Below the pieces are notes generated by a model. It worked only from the letters and a program-made list of their open reading frames with translations, was not told the origin of the DNA and did no database searches. A DNA stretch of 12,415 nt from Desulfobacterales bacterium (GTDB lineage: Bacteria; Desulfobacterota; Desulfobacteria; Desulfobacterales; RPRI01), in the NCBI GenBank assembly GCA_030689795.1, contig JAUYEO010000204.1, forward strand, positions 1 through 12,415, in the 5' to 3' direction. Positions 1 to 7,260 of the stretch are shown here, piece after piece. Position 1 is the first letter of the stretch; each line of letters starts with the position of its first letter. The position numbers and the translations under genes are program-made.

Positions 1-132
1 AAGAAAAAGAAAACCATCAGGGCAACGGACATCTTTATGTTGAATCCCGAGAAAAAGGTCTGGTCTGTCAGTATGCAGGACGAAATTTACAAAGATCTTT
101 GGGGATCAGGCCCTGGCGGATCAAGGCAATAA
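1..132 (+). CDS. C-terminal fragment of an unidentified protein
   Basis: Frame 1 is open from the first base to a TAA at 130-132 and gives the last 43 residues of a protein whose start lies outside the window. The fragment begins with a run of lysines, has a mixed hydrophobic and charged middle (TDIFMLNPEKKVWSVSMQ) and ends in a glycine-rich tail (GSGPGGSRQ). I do not recognise a family. The frame is supported by the intrinsic terminator that starts 17 bases after the stop. Because the next gene starts only 69 bases later on the same strand, the two may share transcripts, but the terminator between them argues that most transcripts end here. Confidence 0.6.
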   Translation, partial: KKKKTIRATDIFMLNPEKKVWSVSMQDEIYKDLWGSGPGGSRQ

Positions 133-149
133 TTTTTGGCCATCTAAAT

Positions 150-180
150 AAAAACCCCCGGAATTATCCGGGGGTTTTTT
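150..180 (+). terminator. Intrinsic (Rho-independent) terminator
   Basis: An 8-bp perfect GC-rich stem, CCCCCGGA (155-162) paired with TCCGGGGG (167-174), closes an ATTA tetraloop and is followed by six T residues. Five A residues before the stem pair with the T tract. This is a textbook terminator for the gene ending at 132. The T tract lies only 21 bases before the ATG of the next gene, so read-through would be needed for that gene to be expressed from an upstream promoter. Confidence 0.92.
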
Positions 181-188
181 ATTTTGAC

Positions 189-193
189 GGGGG
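189..193 (+). promoter_or_regulatory. Purine-rich ribosome binding site deciding the start of the CcdA fusion
   Basis: A GGGGG run lies 8 bases before the ATG at 202. A TTG at 184 is in the same frame but falls inside the terminator T tract with nothing resembling a Shine-Dalgarno before it. The ATG at 202 is therefore the better start. Confidence 0.5.
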
Positions 194-201
194 CTTTTAT
201 A

Positions 202-1500
202 ATGATCGAACAGATCCAGTATTTCATTGTTGAAGCTTTCCAGCAGGGTTCCATCAGGCTTTATTTCCTGATGTTCGGCGGCGGACTGTTAGCGTCATTA
301 ACACCCTGTACCTATCCGGTGCTTCCGTTGACGATCGGGTATATCGGTAACCAGGCGGGTGGTAACCGACTGAGAGCCTTTCTGTTGAGCCTTTCCATGG
401 TGGCCGGTCTGGCGGCTGCCTACGCCGTATTAGGAGTCGTCGTTGCGGCGGTGGGAGGGACATTCGGCTCGATAATGGGAAACGGGTGGGTTCTTTATGC
501 GATAGCATTTTTTTTCCTGATGATGGGGCTTTCTCTTCTGGACGTGTTTTATTTCCCCATTCCCGGATTTATCTCAAGGCTCCAGGCGAAATCAGCAAAC
601 AGAAAAGGACTATTTGGCGCGTTAGTGATAGGCGGCGTGAGCGGTTTAATTGTCGGCCCCTGTACCGGCCCTATTCTGGCTGTCGCGCTGGGAGCAATAG
701 CCCTGTCACTTAAAAATGTGCATGGCGTTGATTACGCCATGCAGGTTGTAAAGGGCGGCTTACTGCTCTTTTTATTCGGGTTTGGCCAGGGCGCCCTGAT
801 TATTCTGGCGGGAACCTTTACAGGTTTTATTTCCAAATTACCTGGAGCAGGCGCCTGGATGGAGACTCTTAAAAAAGGCTTTGCCTTATTGATTATTATC
901 ACCGCGAGCCTGTTATTCGTGTTAGTGGGTCAAAATACCGATTTTCCGAATCTGACCCGGCTTCTGGCAAGTGCGGAAACGTCAGCGGTACCTGCTCCAA
1001 AAGCGGAAAGTACGACGAAACCCCTTACTCCTGACACTCAAACGGAGCAGGAATTTCAGTTCGGGGAGATTAAAAAAACGTCGGCAAATCCAGCCCCGGA
1101 CTTTACACTGACTTTACTGGGAGGGGATCAGGTTACTCTGAGCAGCTTCAAAGGCAAAAAAGGAGTTGTGCTTGTATTTTTTGCGACATGGTGCGTCAGT
1201 TGCATGAAGGAAACGCCGGAAATTAAAAAATTCACCAAAATGGCGCAAAAGGAAAATGTAGCCGTGTTCGGGATCAATTACAAACAACCGGCAGAAATTG
1301 TCGAACGCTTTAAAAAATCCGCAAAAATCAATTACGGAATACTCCTGGATACTGATGGGACAGTGGCGACTGAAAAATACGGTATCAAGGGATTGCCTCA
1401 TATAGTCGGTATTGACGCTAAAGGCGGGATTATCTACAGGGGAACGGAACTGCCTGACAATAAAGCCGAATTCATAAAAAATCTGAAACAAGGATTGTAG
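202..1500 (+). CDS. CcdA/DsbD-type transmembrane thiol-disulfide carrier fused to a TlpA-like thioredoxin domain
   Basis: This 432-aa protein should move reducing equivalents from cytoplasmic thioredoxin across the inner membrane to a periplasmic thioredoxin-fold domain carried on the same chain. Residues about 20-250 are a multi-pass CcdA/DsbD-beta region with the two family cysteines: C36 in LTPCTYPVLP and C154 in VGPCTGPILA. A polar, Pro/Thr/Glu-rich linker (about 255-300) leads to a thioredoxin/AhpC-TlpA domain with the active site W330-C331-V-S-C334 and a cis-proline at P399 (GLPHIVGI). The classical DsbD N-terminal alpha domain is absent. Likely roles are cytochrome c maturation or periplasmic disulfide reduction; the sequence does not decide between them. 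It has no close promoter because a terminator sits just upstream. It is convergent with dppF across a 78-base gap. Confidence 0.88.
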   Translation: MIEQIQYFIVEAFQQGSIRLYFLMFGGGLLASLTPCTYPVLPLTIGYIGNQAGGNRLRAFLLSLSMVAGLAAAYAVLGVVVAAVGGTFGSIMGNGWVLYAIAFFFLMMGLSLLDVFYFPIPGFISRLQAKSANRKGLFGALVIGGVSGLIVGPCTGPILAVALGAIALSLKNVHGVDYAMQVVKGGLLLFLFGFGQGALIILAGTFTGFISKLPGAGAWMETLKKGFALLIIITASLLFVLVGQNTDFPNLTRLLASAETSAVPAPKAESTTKPLTPDTQTEQEFQFGEIKKTSANPAPDFTLTLLGGDQVTLSSFKGKKGVVLVFFATWCVSCMKETPEIKKFTKMAQKENVAVFGINYKQPAEIVERFKKSAKINYGILLDTDGTVATEKYGIKGLPHIVGIDAKGGIIYRGTELPDNKAEFIKNLKQGL

Positions 1501-1578
1501 TGTCTTCCGGCTATCTAAAGAAATCTTTGCATAACATCTGATCGAGAGCAATATCCCTATCGGGCCGATAATCCATTA

Positions 1579-2568
1579 TCAGAAAGGTGTTCCGGCTATG
1601 TTCTCTGCATGATGGCACGCAACCTGCCGGCCTCCGATAAGTCTTAATTCCGGGCTCTGTTCCGAACAAATCGCCGTCATGAAGGTGCACCGTTTATGAA
1701 AAGAGCAGCCCGGAGGCGGATTTAAAGGCGATGGAATCTCTCCGGAGAGCCGGATGCGTCCTTTCCGGGCATCTTTATTCACGCTGGGTATGGAACCCAT
1801 CAGGGCTCGTGTATAGGGATGAAGAGGCATTTTAAAAATATCCGTTTTGCTGCCCTGCTCTACCGGCCTTCCGAGATACATCACAAGCAGGTCATCCGAA
1901 ATATGCCGAACCACTCCAAGATCGTGGGAGATGAAAAGGTAGGCAAGATTCATTTCATCCTGCAGATCCTTAAGAAGGTTGAGCGCCTGGGCCTGAACCG
2001 ATACGTCGAGTGCGGATACCGGCTCATCGGCAACCACAAGGGCCGGTTTCAGCATGAGGGCGCGCGCAATTGCTATGCGTTGGCGCTGGCCGCCTGAAAA
2101 CATGTGAGGATAGCGGCTGTACTGTTCGCTGGTCAGGCCGACTTTGGCCAGCATCTCGTGGGCGGCTTCACGGCGCTGAGAAGCAGTGAGCGTGGTATTG
2201 ATTATGAGAGGCTCTTCAAGAATCGATCCTATTTTTTTGCGCGGATTGAGAGATCCGTAAGGGTCCTGAAATACGATCTGCACGAGTTTATGCAACGCTC
2301 TCTTCTCATTCCTGTTTTTTGATGCTCCGTCAATCCCCTTGATTTCGAGGCAGCCTGATGTCGGTTGCTCTATCATTGTTACAAGCCGTGCAAGGGTCGT
2401 TTTGCCGCAGCCGGATTCGCCGACTACAGCAAGAGTTTTGCCTCCGCATATTGTAAACGACACGCCATCGAGCGCCTTCAGTACCGAAGCTTTTGAGAAA
2501 AAACCTCCGATACGGATTTTATAATGCCGTTTCAGATCGCTTGCCGTGATGATTGCTCCGCTGTTCAT
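1579..2568 (-). CDS. dppF: Dipeptide ABC transporter ATPase DppF
   Basis: This 329-aa ATP-binding subunit forms a heterodimer with DppD on the cytoplasmic face of the DppBC channel and powers peptide import. Visible motifs are Walker A GESGCGKTT (residues 50-58), Q-loop VFQDPYGSLNP, signature FSGGQRQR, Walker B LVVADEP with the D-loop SALD, and the switch histidine in ISHDL. The C-terminal oligopeptide-ATPase extension contains four cysteines, C288, C294, C301 and C318, in a C-x5-C-x6-C-x16-C pattern. The open frame extends upstream into dppD, but the ATG at 2568 is chosen because it overlaps the dppD stop as ATGA and is preceded by AAAGGAAG. It is the last gene of dppABCDF; no clear terminator follows. 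The pair D/F could also be called OppD/OppF, but the operon has a true DppA. Confidence 0.93.
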   Translation of the reverse strand: MNSGAIITASDLKRHYKIRIGGFFSKASVLKALDGVSFTICGGKTLAVVGESGCGKTTLARLVTMIEQPTSGCLEIKGIDGASKNRNEKRALHKLVQIVFQDPYGSLNPRKKIGSILEEPLIINTTLTASQRREAAHEMLAKVGLTSEQYSRYPHMFSGGQRQRIAIARALMLKPALVVADEPVSALDVSVQAQALNLLKDLQDEMNLAYLFISHDLGVVRHISDDLLVMYLGRPVEQGSKTDIFKMPLHPYTRALMGSIPSVNKDARKGRIRLSGEIPSPLNPPPGCSFHKRCTFMTAICSEQSPELRLIGGRQVACHHAENIAGTPF

Positions 2569-3530
2569 TGCCGCGCTTCCTTTGTAAGAGGGAAATGGCA
2601 GCGCACCGCTCCGGTGCCGTCCGATATTAGCGCCGGCTTTTCGGTTTTGCATATCGGGGCCGCATATCTGCAGCGGGGATTGAAGATGCAGCCGTCTATC
2701 CGGTCGTAGCGCCCGGGAACAACCCCGGGGATAGTCGGCAGACGCTTTAACCCAGGGCTTCGTTCGGGAAGAGCATCGAGCAGAGCCGCAGTATAAGGAT
2801 GGCAGGGATTTGAAAAGATTTCATCGACCGGATGCTTTTCCATAACCCGGCCTGCATACATTACGACAACATGCTCCACCGTTTCGGCAATAACCGCCAT
2901 ATCGTGGGTGATCAATATGAGCGTCATCTGTTTTTTGCGTTGCAGATCGAGCAGCAGGTCAAGTATCTGCGCCTGAATCGTCACGTCAAGAGCCGTGGTC
3001 GGTTCATCGGCAATCAGAAGGCGCGGATTGCAGGCGACAGCCATGGCAATCATGACCCGCTGATTCATTCCGCCCGAAAGCTGGTGGGGAAAGCTGTTGA
3101 TCCGCTCCTTCGGCGCCGGTATGCCGACCTGCTCCAGCAGTTCTATCGTCCTGTTCCGGCGCAATGCTCTGCTGCCGCCTTCATGGACCTCCAAAGTCTC
3201 CATGATCTGGTAGCCTGCCGTGAAACAGGGATTTAAGCTTGTCATCGGCTCCTGAAAGATCATGGCGATATCCTTGCCGACTATCGCGCGGCGTTGTTTG
3301 GGAGGCATATCCGAAAGGTTGTTGCCCTGAAACATGAGCTTATCCGCAGTCACTTTACCAGGATAAGGTATAAGCCCCATCAGCGCGAGCTGGGAGACGC
3401 TCTTGCCGGATCCCGATTCTCCGACTATGCCGACCGTTTCGCCTTCCCCAATGGTAAGGTTGAAATCATCGACAGCCTTAAAGCCGGAAAAATCGACCGA
3501 CAGATTTTCTATCTCAAGAAGTTTCATCAT
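2565..3530 (-). CDS. dppD: Dipeptide ABC transporter ATPase DppD
   Basis: This 321-aa ATPase is the partner of DppF. It carries Walker A GESGSGKSV, Q-loop IFQEPMTSLNP, signature LSGGMNQR (the M variant usual in DppD/OppD), Walker B LLIADEP followed by TTALD, and the switch histidine in ITHDM. The C-terminal extension has cysteines C281, C287, C294 and C311, again C-x5-C-x6-C-x16-C. The open frame runs about 100 codons further upstream over dppC, but homology begins at MMKLLEIENLSV, so the start is the ATG at 3530, which overlaps the dppC stop as ATGA; the next ATG at 3527 is an equal alternative. No strong Shine-Dalgarno is visible, which fits translational coupling to dppC. The 3' end overlaps dppF by 4 bases. 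Confidence 0.93.
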   Translation of the reverse strand: MMKLLEIENLSVDFSGFKAVDDFNLTIGEGETVGIVGESGSGKSVSQLALMGLIPYPGKVTADKLMFQGNNLSDMPPKQRRAIVGKDIAMIFQEPMTSLNPCFTAGYQIMETLEVHEGGSRALRRNRTIELLEQVGIPAPKERINSFPHQLSGGMNQRVMIAMAVACNPRLLIADEPTTALDVTIQAQILDLLLDLQRKKQMTLILITHDMAVIAETVEHVVVMYAGRVMEKHPVDEIFSNPCHPYTAALLDALPERSPGLKRLPTIPGVVPGRYDRIDGCIFNPRCRYAAPICKTEKPALISDGTGAVRCHFPLTKEARQ

Positions 3531-4426
3531 CGTTTCAATTTGGGATCCAGAGAGTCTCGAAGCCCGTCGCCTGCAAGGTTGAAAGCTATCACAGTAAAAA
3601 ATATCGCCAGTCCGGGAAAGGTAACGACCCACCACGCGCGCTGCACAAACTGGAGAGCATTGGCGAGCATGGCGCCCCACTCCGGTATCGGCGGCTGAGC
3701 GCCCATGCCGAGAAAGCCGAGCGCGGCCGCATCGAGAATTGCCGTCGAGAAGCCGAGTGTGGCCTGAACAATCAGAGGAGCCATGCAGTTCGGTAAAATT
3801 ACAATAAACATAAGGCGCAGCGCCCCGGCTCCGCATACCCTGGAGGCCGTGACATAGTCTTTGGCTTTTTCGGTTATCACCGATGCCCGTGCAAGCCGGA
3901 CATAGTGGGGAAGGATCACAACGGCTATTGCAAGAATTGCATTCTCAAGGCTGGGACCGAGGATTGTCACTATGGCCATTGCAAGCAGCAGACTGGGCAA
4001 TGCCAGCATGATATCCATCAGGCGCATGATCATCGTCTCAAAGTAACCGCCAACATAGCCCGAAACGATTCCTAACAGGATACCGGCCGCAAGCGAAATG
4101 GTTACCACTATTACTCCCACTAAAAGACTCAGCCGGGCGCCATGGATAAGCCGGGAAAGCATATCCCGTCCAACGTCATCAGTTCCAAGCGGAAAAGTCC
4201 ATGTTCCGCCGTCCATCCAGGCCGGAGGGTTAAGGATTGCGTCGCGATACTGCTCAAACGGACTGTGGGGCGCAATATATTGAGCCATCAAAGCCACAAA
4301 AACGATGAACAGAATAAAACAAAAACCGATCAGCGCACCCTTGTTTTCGCAAAAATAAAGCCAGAACTCTTTAAAAGGGTGTAGCGGGGCTGATGAATGG
4401 TTTGCTATGGAAAGAGATTCTGACAT
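3527..4426 (-). CDS. dppC: Dipeptide ABC transporter permease DppC
   Basis: This 299-aa inner-membrane subunit pairs with DppB to form the translocation channel. An N-terminal cytoplasmic stretch and first membrane helix (about residues 30-52, GALIGFCFILFIVFVALMAQ) are followed by a periplasmic loop (FPLGTDDVGRDMLSRLIHGAR) that is characteristic of OppC/DppC. The remaining helices surround the EAA loop DYVTASRVCGAGALRLMFIV, which contacts the ATPases, and end with ALGFLGMGAQPPIPEWGAML, another family signature. The start ATG lies 9 bases after the dppB stop, with a weak GCAGG site upstream. The stop overlaps the dppD start. Confidence 0.93.
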   Translation of the reverse strand: MSESLSIANHSSAPLHPFKEFWLYFCENKGALIGFCFILFIVFVALMAQYIAPHSPFEQYRDAILNPPAWMDGGTWTFPLGTDDVGRDMLSRLIHGARLSLLVGVIVVTISLAAGILLGIVSGYVGGYFETMIMRLMDIMLALPSLLLAMAIVTILGPSLENAILAIAVVILPHYVRLARASVITEKAKDYVTASRVCGAGALRLMFIVILPNCMAPLIVQATLGFSTAILDAAALGFLGMGAQPPIPEWGAMLANALQFVQRAWWVVTFPGLAIFFTVIAFNLAGDGLRDSLDPKLKR

Positions 4427-4435
4427 GGTTGCCTG

Positions 4436-5446
4436 CTACTTATTGTGCCGTATTCGTGGATTGACAACGCCATACAGCATGTCTACTGCCAGATTGACAA
4501 GGATAACCAGACTTGAAATCAGCAGAATACCTCCCTGTACCGCAGGGTAGTCACGGCGATTGATTGATTCAACAATCCATTTGCCCACACCCGGCCATGC
4601 AAAGATTGTTTCTGTCAGAATTGCTCCGGCAAGGAGCACACCGGTCTGAAGACCTATAACTGTGATTACAGGAATCAGCGCATTGCGCAGAGCATGGACC
4701 ATGATGACACGCAACGGAGACAAACCCTTGGCCCGTGCAGTGCGCACATAATCTTCCGTGAGCACTTCCAGCATTGCGGAACGGGTCATTCGCGCAATTA
4801 CCGCAAGAGGTATCGTGCCAAGAACTATGGAAGGAAGGATCAAATGGCGCATGGCAGAGACAAAAGTCCCCTTTTCATCCGATTTCAGGGCATCGATCAG
4901 CATGAAGCCCGTATCCGCATCAATCCAGAAAAGGGCCGATAAACGTCCGGAAACCGGGGTCCATCCCAGAAAAACCGAGAAAAACAAAATCAAGAGCAGA
5001 CCCCACCAGAAAATTGGCATGGAGTAGCCTGCCAGCGAAAGCCCCATCACGGAATGGTCAAAAAAGGTTCCGCGCTTGACACCGGCAATAATGCCTGCCG
5101 GAAGCCCTAAAGTTACAGCAAAAATCATTGCAAAAAACGACAGTTCCATTGTGGCAGGGAAAAGGGTCATAAATTCTTTAAATACCGGCTGTTTGGTAAC
5201 GATCGATTTCCCCAGATTTCCGTGAAAAATGCCCCATATATAATTGCCGTACTGGACAAGAAGGGGTTTATCCAATCCCAGTTCTGACCGCAGAACCGCA
5301 TGACGGGCCGGGGTGATTCCCCGTTCGCCTGCAATCAGTTCCACAGGATCTCCGGGGACCAGATGTATCAGGGCAAACGTCAGCAGCGTCATGCCTATAA
5401 AAGTCGGAATTATCATTGCAATGCGTCGCAAGAGGAATTTGATCAT
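4436..5446 (-). CDS. dppB: Dipeptide ABC transporter permease DppB
   Basis: This 336-aa inner-membrane permease is the partner of DppC. It opens with the family signature MIKFLLRRIAMIIPTFIGMT and an FALIHLVPGDP motif, followed by the periplasmic segment ELGLDKPLLVQYGNYIWG and further helices. The EAA loop is in DYVRTARAKGLSPLRVIMVH, and the C-terminal part contains TIFAWPGVGKWIVESINRRD, typical of DppB. Length matches the family (about 335-340). The start at 5446 is the expected one by homology, but the upstream sequence GGACAATGGCAT is only a poor ribosome site. It is separated from dppA by 106 bases that contain a degenerate repeat, the only real gap inside the operon. Confidence 0.94.
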   Translation of the reverse strand: MIKFLLRRIAMIIPTFIGMTLLTFALIHLVPGDPVELIAGERGITPARHAVLRSELGLDKPLLVQYGNYIWGIFHGNLGKSIVTKQPVFKEFMTLFPATMELSFFAMIFAVTLGLPAGIIAGVKRGTFFDHSVMGLSLAGYSMPIFWWGLLLILFFSVFLGWTPVSGRLSALFWIDADTGFMLIDALKSDEKGTFVSAMRHLILPSIVLGTIPLAVIARMTRSAMLEVLTEDYVRTARAKGLSPLRVIMVHALRNALIPVITVIGLQTGVLLAGAILTETIFAWPGVGKWIVESINRRDYPAVQGGILLISSLVILVNLAVDMLYGVVNPRIRHNK

Positions 5447-5466
5447 ATGCCATTGTCCGGAAAACA

Positions 5467-5535
5467 GGGTTCAGGGATCCGAGGGATCAGGGAGTCAAGT
5501 GAAAAAGCAAATTTCCATGACCCCCTGAATCCTCC
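5467..5535. repeat. Degenerate GGG(A/T)TC-type intergenic repeat between dppB and dppA
   Basis: On the + strand, 5467-5499 reads as four units built on GGG-[AT]-T-C-A: gggttca, gggatccga, gggatca, gggagtcaag. A short inverted counterpart, ccccctgaatcctcc, follows at 5521-5535. TTCAGGG (5470-5476) and CCCTGAA (5523-5529) are perfect complements and could fold in the dppA-dppB transcript. A similar block lies upstream of mnmG (8613-8642). Confidence 0.5.
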
Positions 5536-5552
5536 ACATCCGAAGCTGTCAT

Positions 5553-7145
5553 TTACTTGATATCTACTCCATAGAATACGTGGCCGCCGAAAGGATCGAT
5601 TTTAAAATTGACTACTTCATTGCGCATCGGCTTAAAAACTACAGAATGGGCAATGGTGACCCAGGGCGCCTGCTCTTTGAATATAACCTGGGCTTTTTCA
5701 TACAACCTGGTTCGTTCTGCCACATCCGAGGTTGTTTTGGCCTGCTTTATAAGATCATCGAAAGGCTTGTAGCACCAGCGGGCCCGGTTTGCGCTGCCGA
5801 CAGCATCGCAGCCGAGTAGCACAGCGAGAAAGTTATCCGGGTCGCCATTGTCGCCTGTCCATCCCAGCAGAAGGGTCTGATGTTCGCCCTCTTTCGAACG
5901 CTTCAGATATTCGCCCCATTCGTAGGTTACAATCTTGGCTTTAACACCGATTTTATCCCAGTCGGCCTGGATTATTTCGGCCATGCGGCGCGCATTCGGG
6001 TTATAGGGGCGCTGAACAGGCATGGCCCAGATATCGGTTTCAAAACCGTTTGGAAAACCAGCCTCGGCAAGAAGCTTTTTGGCTGCAACCGGATCATAGG
6101 GGTAATCCTTCACTTTGTCGTTGTATGACCAGATAGTGGGCGGGATCGGGTTTTTTGCAATTTTGCCGGCGCCCTGGAATACCGCATCAATGATGGCCTG
6201 CTTGTTGATGGCCATGCTTAATGCCTGGCGCACTTTTATATTGTCAAAAGGCTTCTTCTCAGTGTTGAATGCAAGGTAGCCCACGTTCAGCCCTTCCATC
6301 TGCATCAGCTTGATGTCTTTCTCCTTGGCCATCTGCGCCAGATCCGCAGGGTTGGGATAGGGCATTACATGACATTCTCCTGCTTTAAGTTTGGCATAGC
6401 GCACAGAGGCATCAGGAGTAATGGAATAAACAAGCTTGTCTATCTTTGCCGGGCCTCTCCAGTACTGTTTGTGCGCCTCGTATCGGATAGTTGAATCCTT
6501 CTGGTATTGGACCAGCACATAGGGTCCGGTCCCGACCGGGTTCAGATCGACTTCCTGGGGTGTTCCGGCCTTCATCATTTTATCTGCATACTCGGCCGAA
6601 AAAATGGAGGCAAAATCCATGGCGATGGTTGCAATAAAAGGAGCTTCGGGGCGAATCAGATGAAACACCACGGTATAGTCATCTTTTTTTTCGATATTTT
6701 GAATCAGCGCCGCCATGCCGGTTGAGACAAAATATTCGTAATTTCCCCCGGACACCTTGTGGTAGGGATGGTTCTTGTCGCGCTGACGCTCGAAGGTAAA
6801 AATAACATCATCGGCGTTGAAATCGCGTGTAGGGGTGAAGTTCTTGGTGGTATGAAACTTCACGCCCTTGCGCAGATAAAAAGTGTAGGTTTTGCCGTCC
6901 GGAGATATGGCCCATTTTTCCGCCAGTCCGGGAATTGTCTTTGTGGTACCGAGTTCAAAAAGGACCAGGCGGTCAAACATTGGTCTTGAAGAGGCATCAA
7001 ACGTGGTTCCGGCCGTGTAAAAAGCCGGGTTAAAACCTTCCGGGCTGCCCTCCGAGCAGTAAACACACGTTTTTGCATCAACATTTACTCCGGCCAGGGC
7101 AATCACCGCAAACGCGCATAACAACATAATACATAGTCGTTTCAT
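5553..7145 (-). CDS. dppA: Periplasmic dipeptide-binding protein DppA
   Basis: This 530-aa solute-binding protein (SBP family 5) captures peptides in the periplasm and delivers them to DppBC. Residues 1-24 are a signal peptide ending in NVDA before KTCVYC. From there the protein tracks E. coli DppA closely, with CSEGSPEGFNP, GTTFDASS, IPGLAEKW, NPYHKVSGG-like HPYHKVSGG, ITPDASVRYAKL, VMPYPNPADLA and IVTYEWGEYLKR. The two residues reported in E. coli DppA to clamp the peptide termini align number for number: Arg379 (mature 355) in MPVQRPYNPN for the carboxylate and Asp432 (mature 408) in WTGDNGDPDNF for the amino group. Mature DppA here has five cysteines, one more than the two disulfide pairs of E. 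coli DppA. The start has a strong TAAGGAG (7154-7160, read on the - strand). Family relatives also bind heme or murein peptides. Confidence 0.96.
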   Translation of the reverse strand: MKRLCIMLLCAFAVIALAGVNVDAKTCVYCSEGSPEGFNPAFYTAGTTFDASSRPMFDRLVLFELGTTKTIPGLAEKWAISPDGKTYTFYLRKGVKFHTTKNFTPTRDFNADDVIFTFERQRDKNHPYHKVSGGNYEYFVSTGMAALIQNIEKKDDYTVVFHLIRPEAPFIATIAMDFASIFSAEYADKMMKAGTPQEVDLNPVGTGPYVLVQYQKDSTIRYEAHKQYWRGPAKIDKLVYSITPDASVRYAKLKAGECHVMPYPNPADLAQMAKEKDIKLMQMEGLNVGYLAFNTEKKPFDNIKVRQALSMAINKQAIIDAVFQGAGKIAKNPIPPTIWSYNDKVKDYPYDPVAAKKLLAEAGFPNGFETDIWAMPVQRPYNPNARRMAEIIQADWDKIGVKAKIVTYEWGEYLKRSKEGEHQTLLLGWTGDNGDPDNFLAVLLGCDAVGSANRARWCYKPFDDLIKQAKTTSDVAERTRLYEKAQVIFKEQAPWVTIAHSVVFKPMRNEVVNFKIDPFGGHVFYGVDIK

Positions 7146-7191
7146 TTGCTTTTCTCCTTATGTTTTAGTGTTTCGGATAAATGGCGCAAAG

Positions 7192-7220
7192 ATTATAATT
7201 ACCTGTTGACGGATTTTATG
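7192..7220 (-). promoter_or_regulatory. Candidate dppA promoter
   Basis: Reading the - strand, a perfect -10 TATAAT (7197-7192) is preceded by a 17-base spacer and a poor -35, CATAAA (7220-7215). Initiation near 7185 would give a leader of about 40 bases with the Shine-Dalgarno TAAGGAG. The weak -35 lies in the centre of the inverted repeat at 7206-7232, which suggests control by a bound protein. Confidence 0.5.
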
Positions 7221-7232
7221 CGGATCCGTCAA
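7206..7232. promoter_or_regulatory. Perfect 9-bp inverted repeat, candidate operator for dppA
   Basis: TTGACGGAT (7206-7214) and ATCCGTCAA (7224-7232) are exact reverse complements separated by 9 bases. The dyad lies 61-87 bases before the dppA start and its centre coincides with the predicted -35. It is not followed by a T tract in either direction, so a protein-binding site is more likely than an intrinsic terminator. The binding protein is unknown. Confidence 0.5.
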
Positions 7233-7260
7233 GATTTAACTTACTAATGCAAAATGTTTT

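Noticed and set aside
184..204. TTG at 184 as the start of the CcdA fusion
   Set aside because: It lies in the terminator T tract with no Shine-Dalgarno before it, while the ATG at 202 has a GGGGG 8 bases upstream.
1558..1578. Small hairpins (TATCG-GGC-CGATA and GATAAT-CC-ATTATC) in the gap between the CcdA fusion and dppF, as a bidirectional terminator
   Set aside because: Stems are short and AT-rich, they overlap each other, and no T tract follows in either direction.
2832..3236. A 134-codon open frame on the + strand opposite dppD (with similar ones opposite dppF, dppB and dppA)
   Set aside because: They lie fully antisense to strong Dpp genes, have no ribosome sites or recognisable families, and arise from codon bias on the other strand.
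7206..7232. The 9-bp inverted repeat as an intrinsic terminator for the zinc-ribbon gene
   Set aside because: No run of T follows on the - strand and the sequence continues straight into the dppA promoter; an operator fits better.
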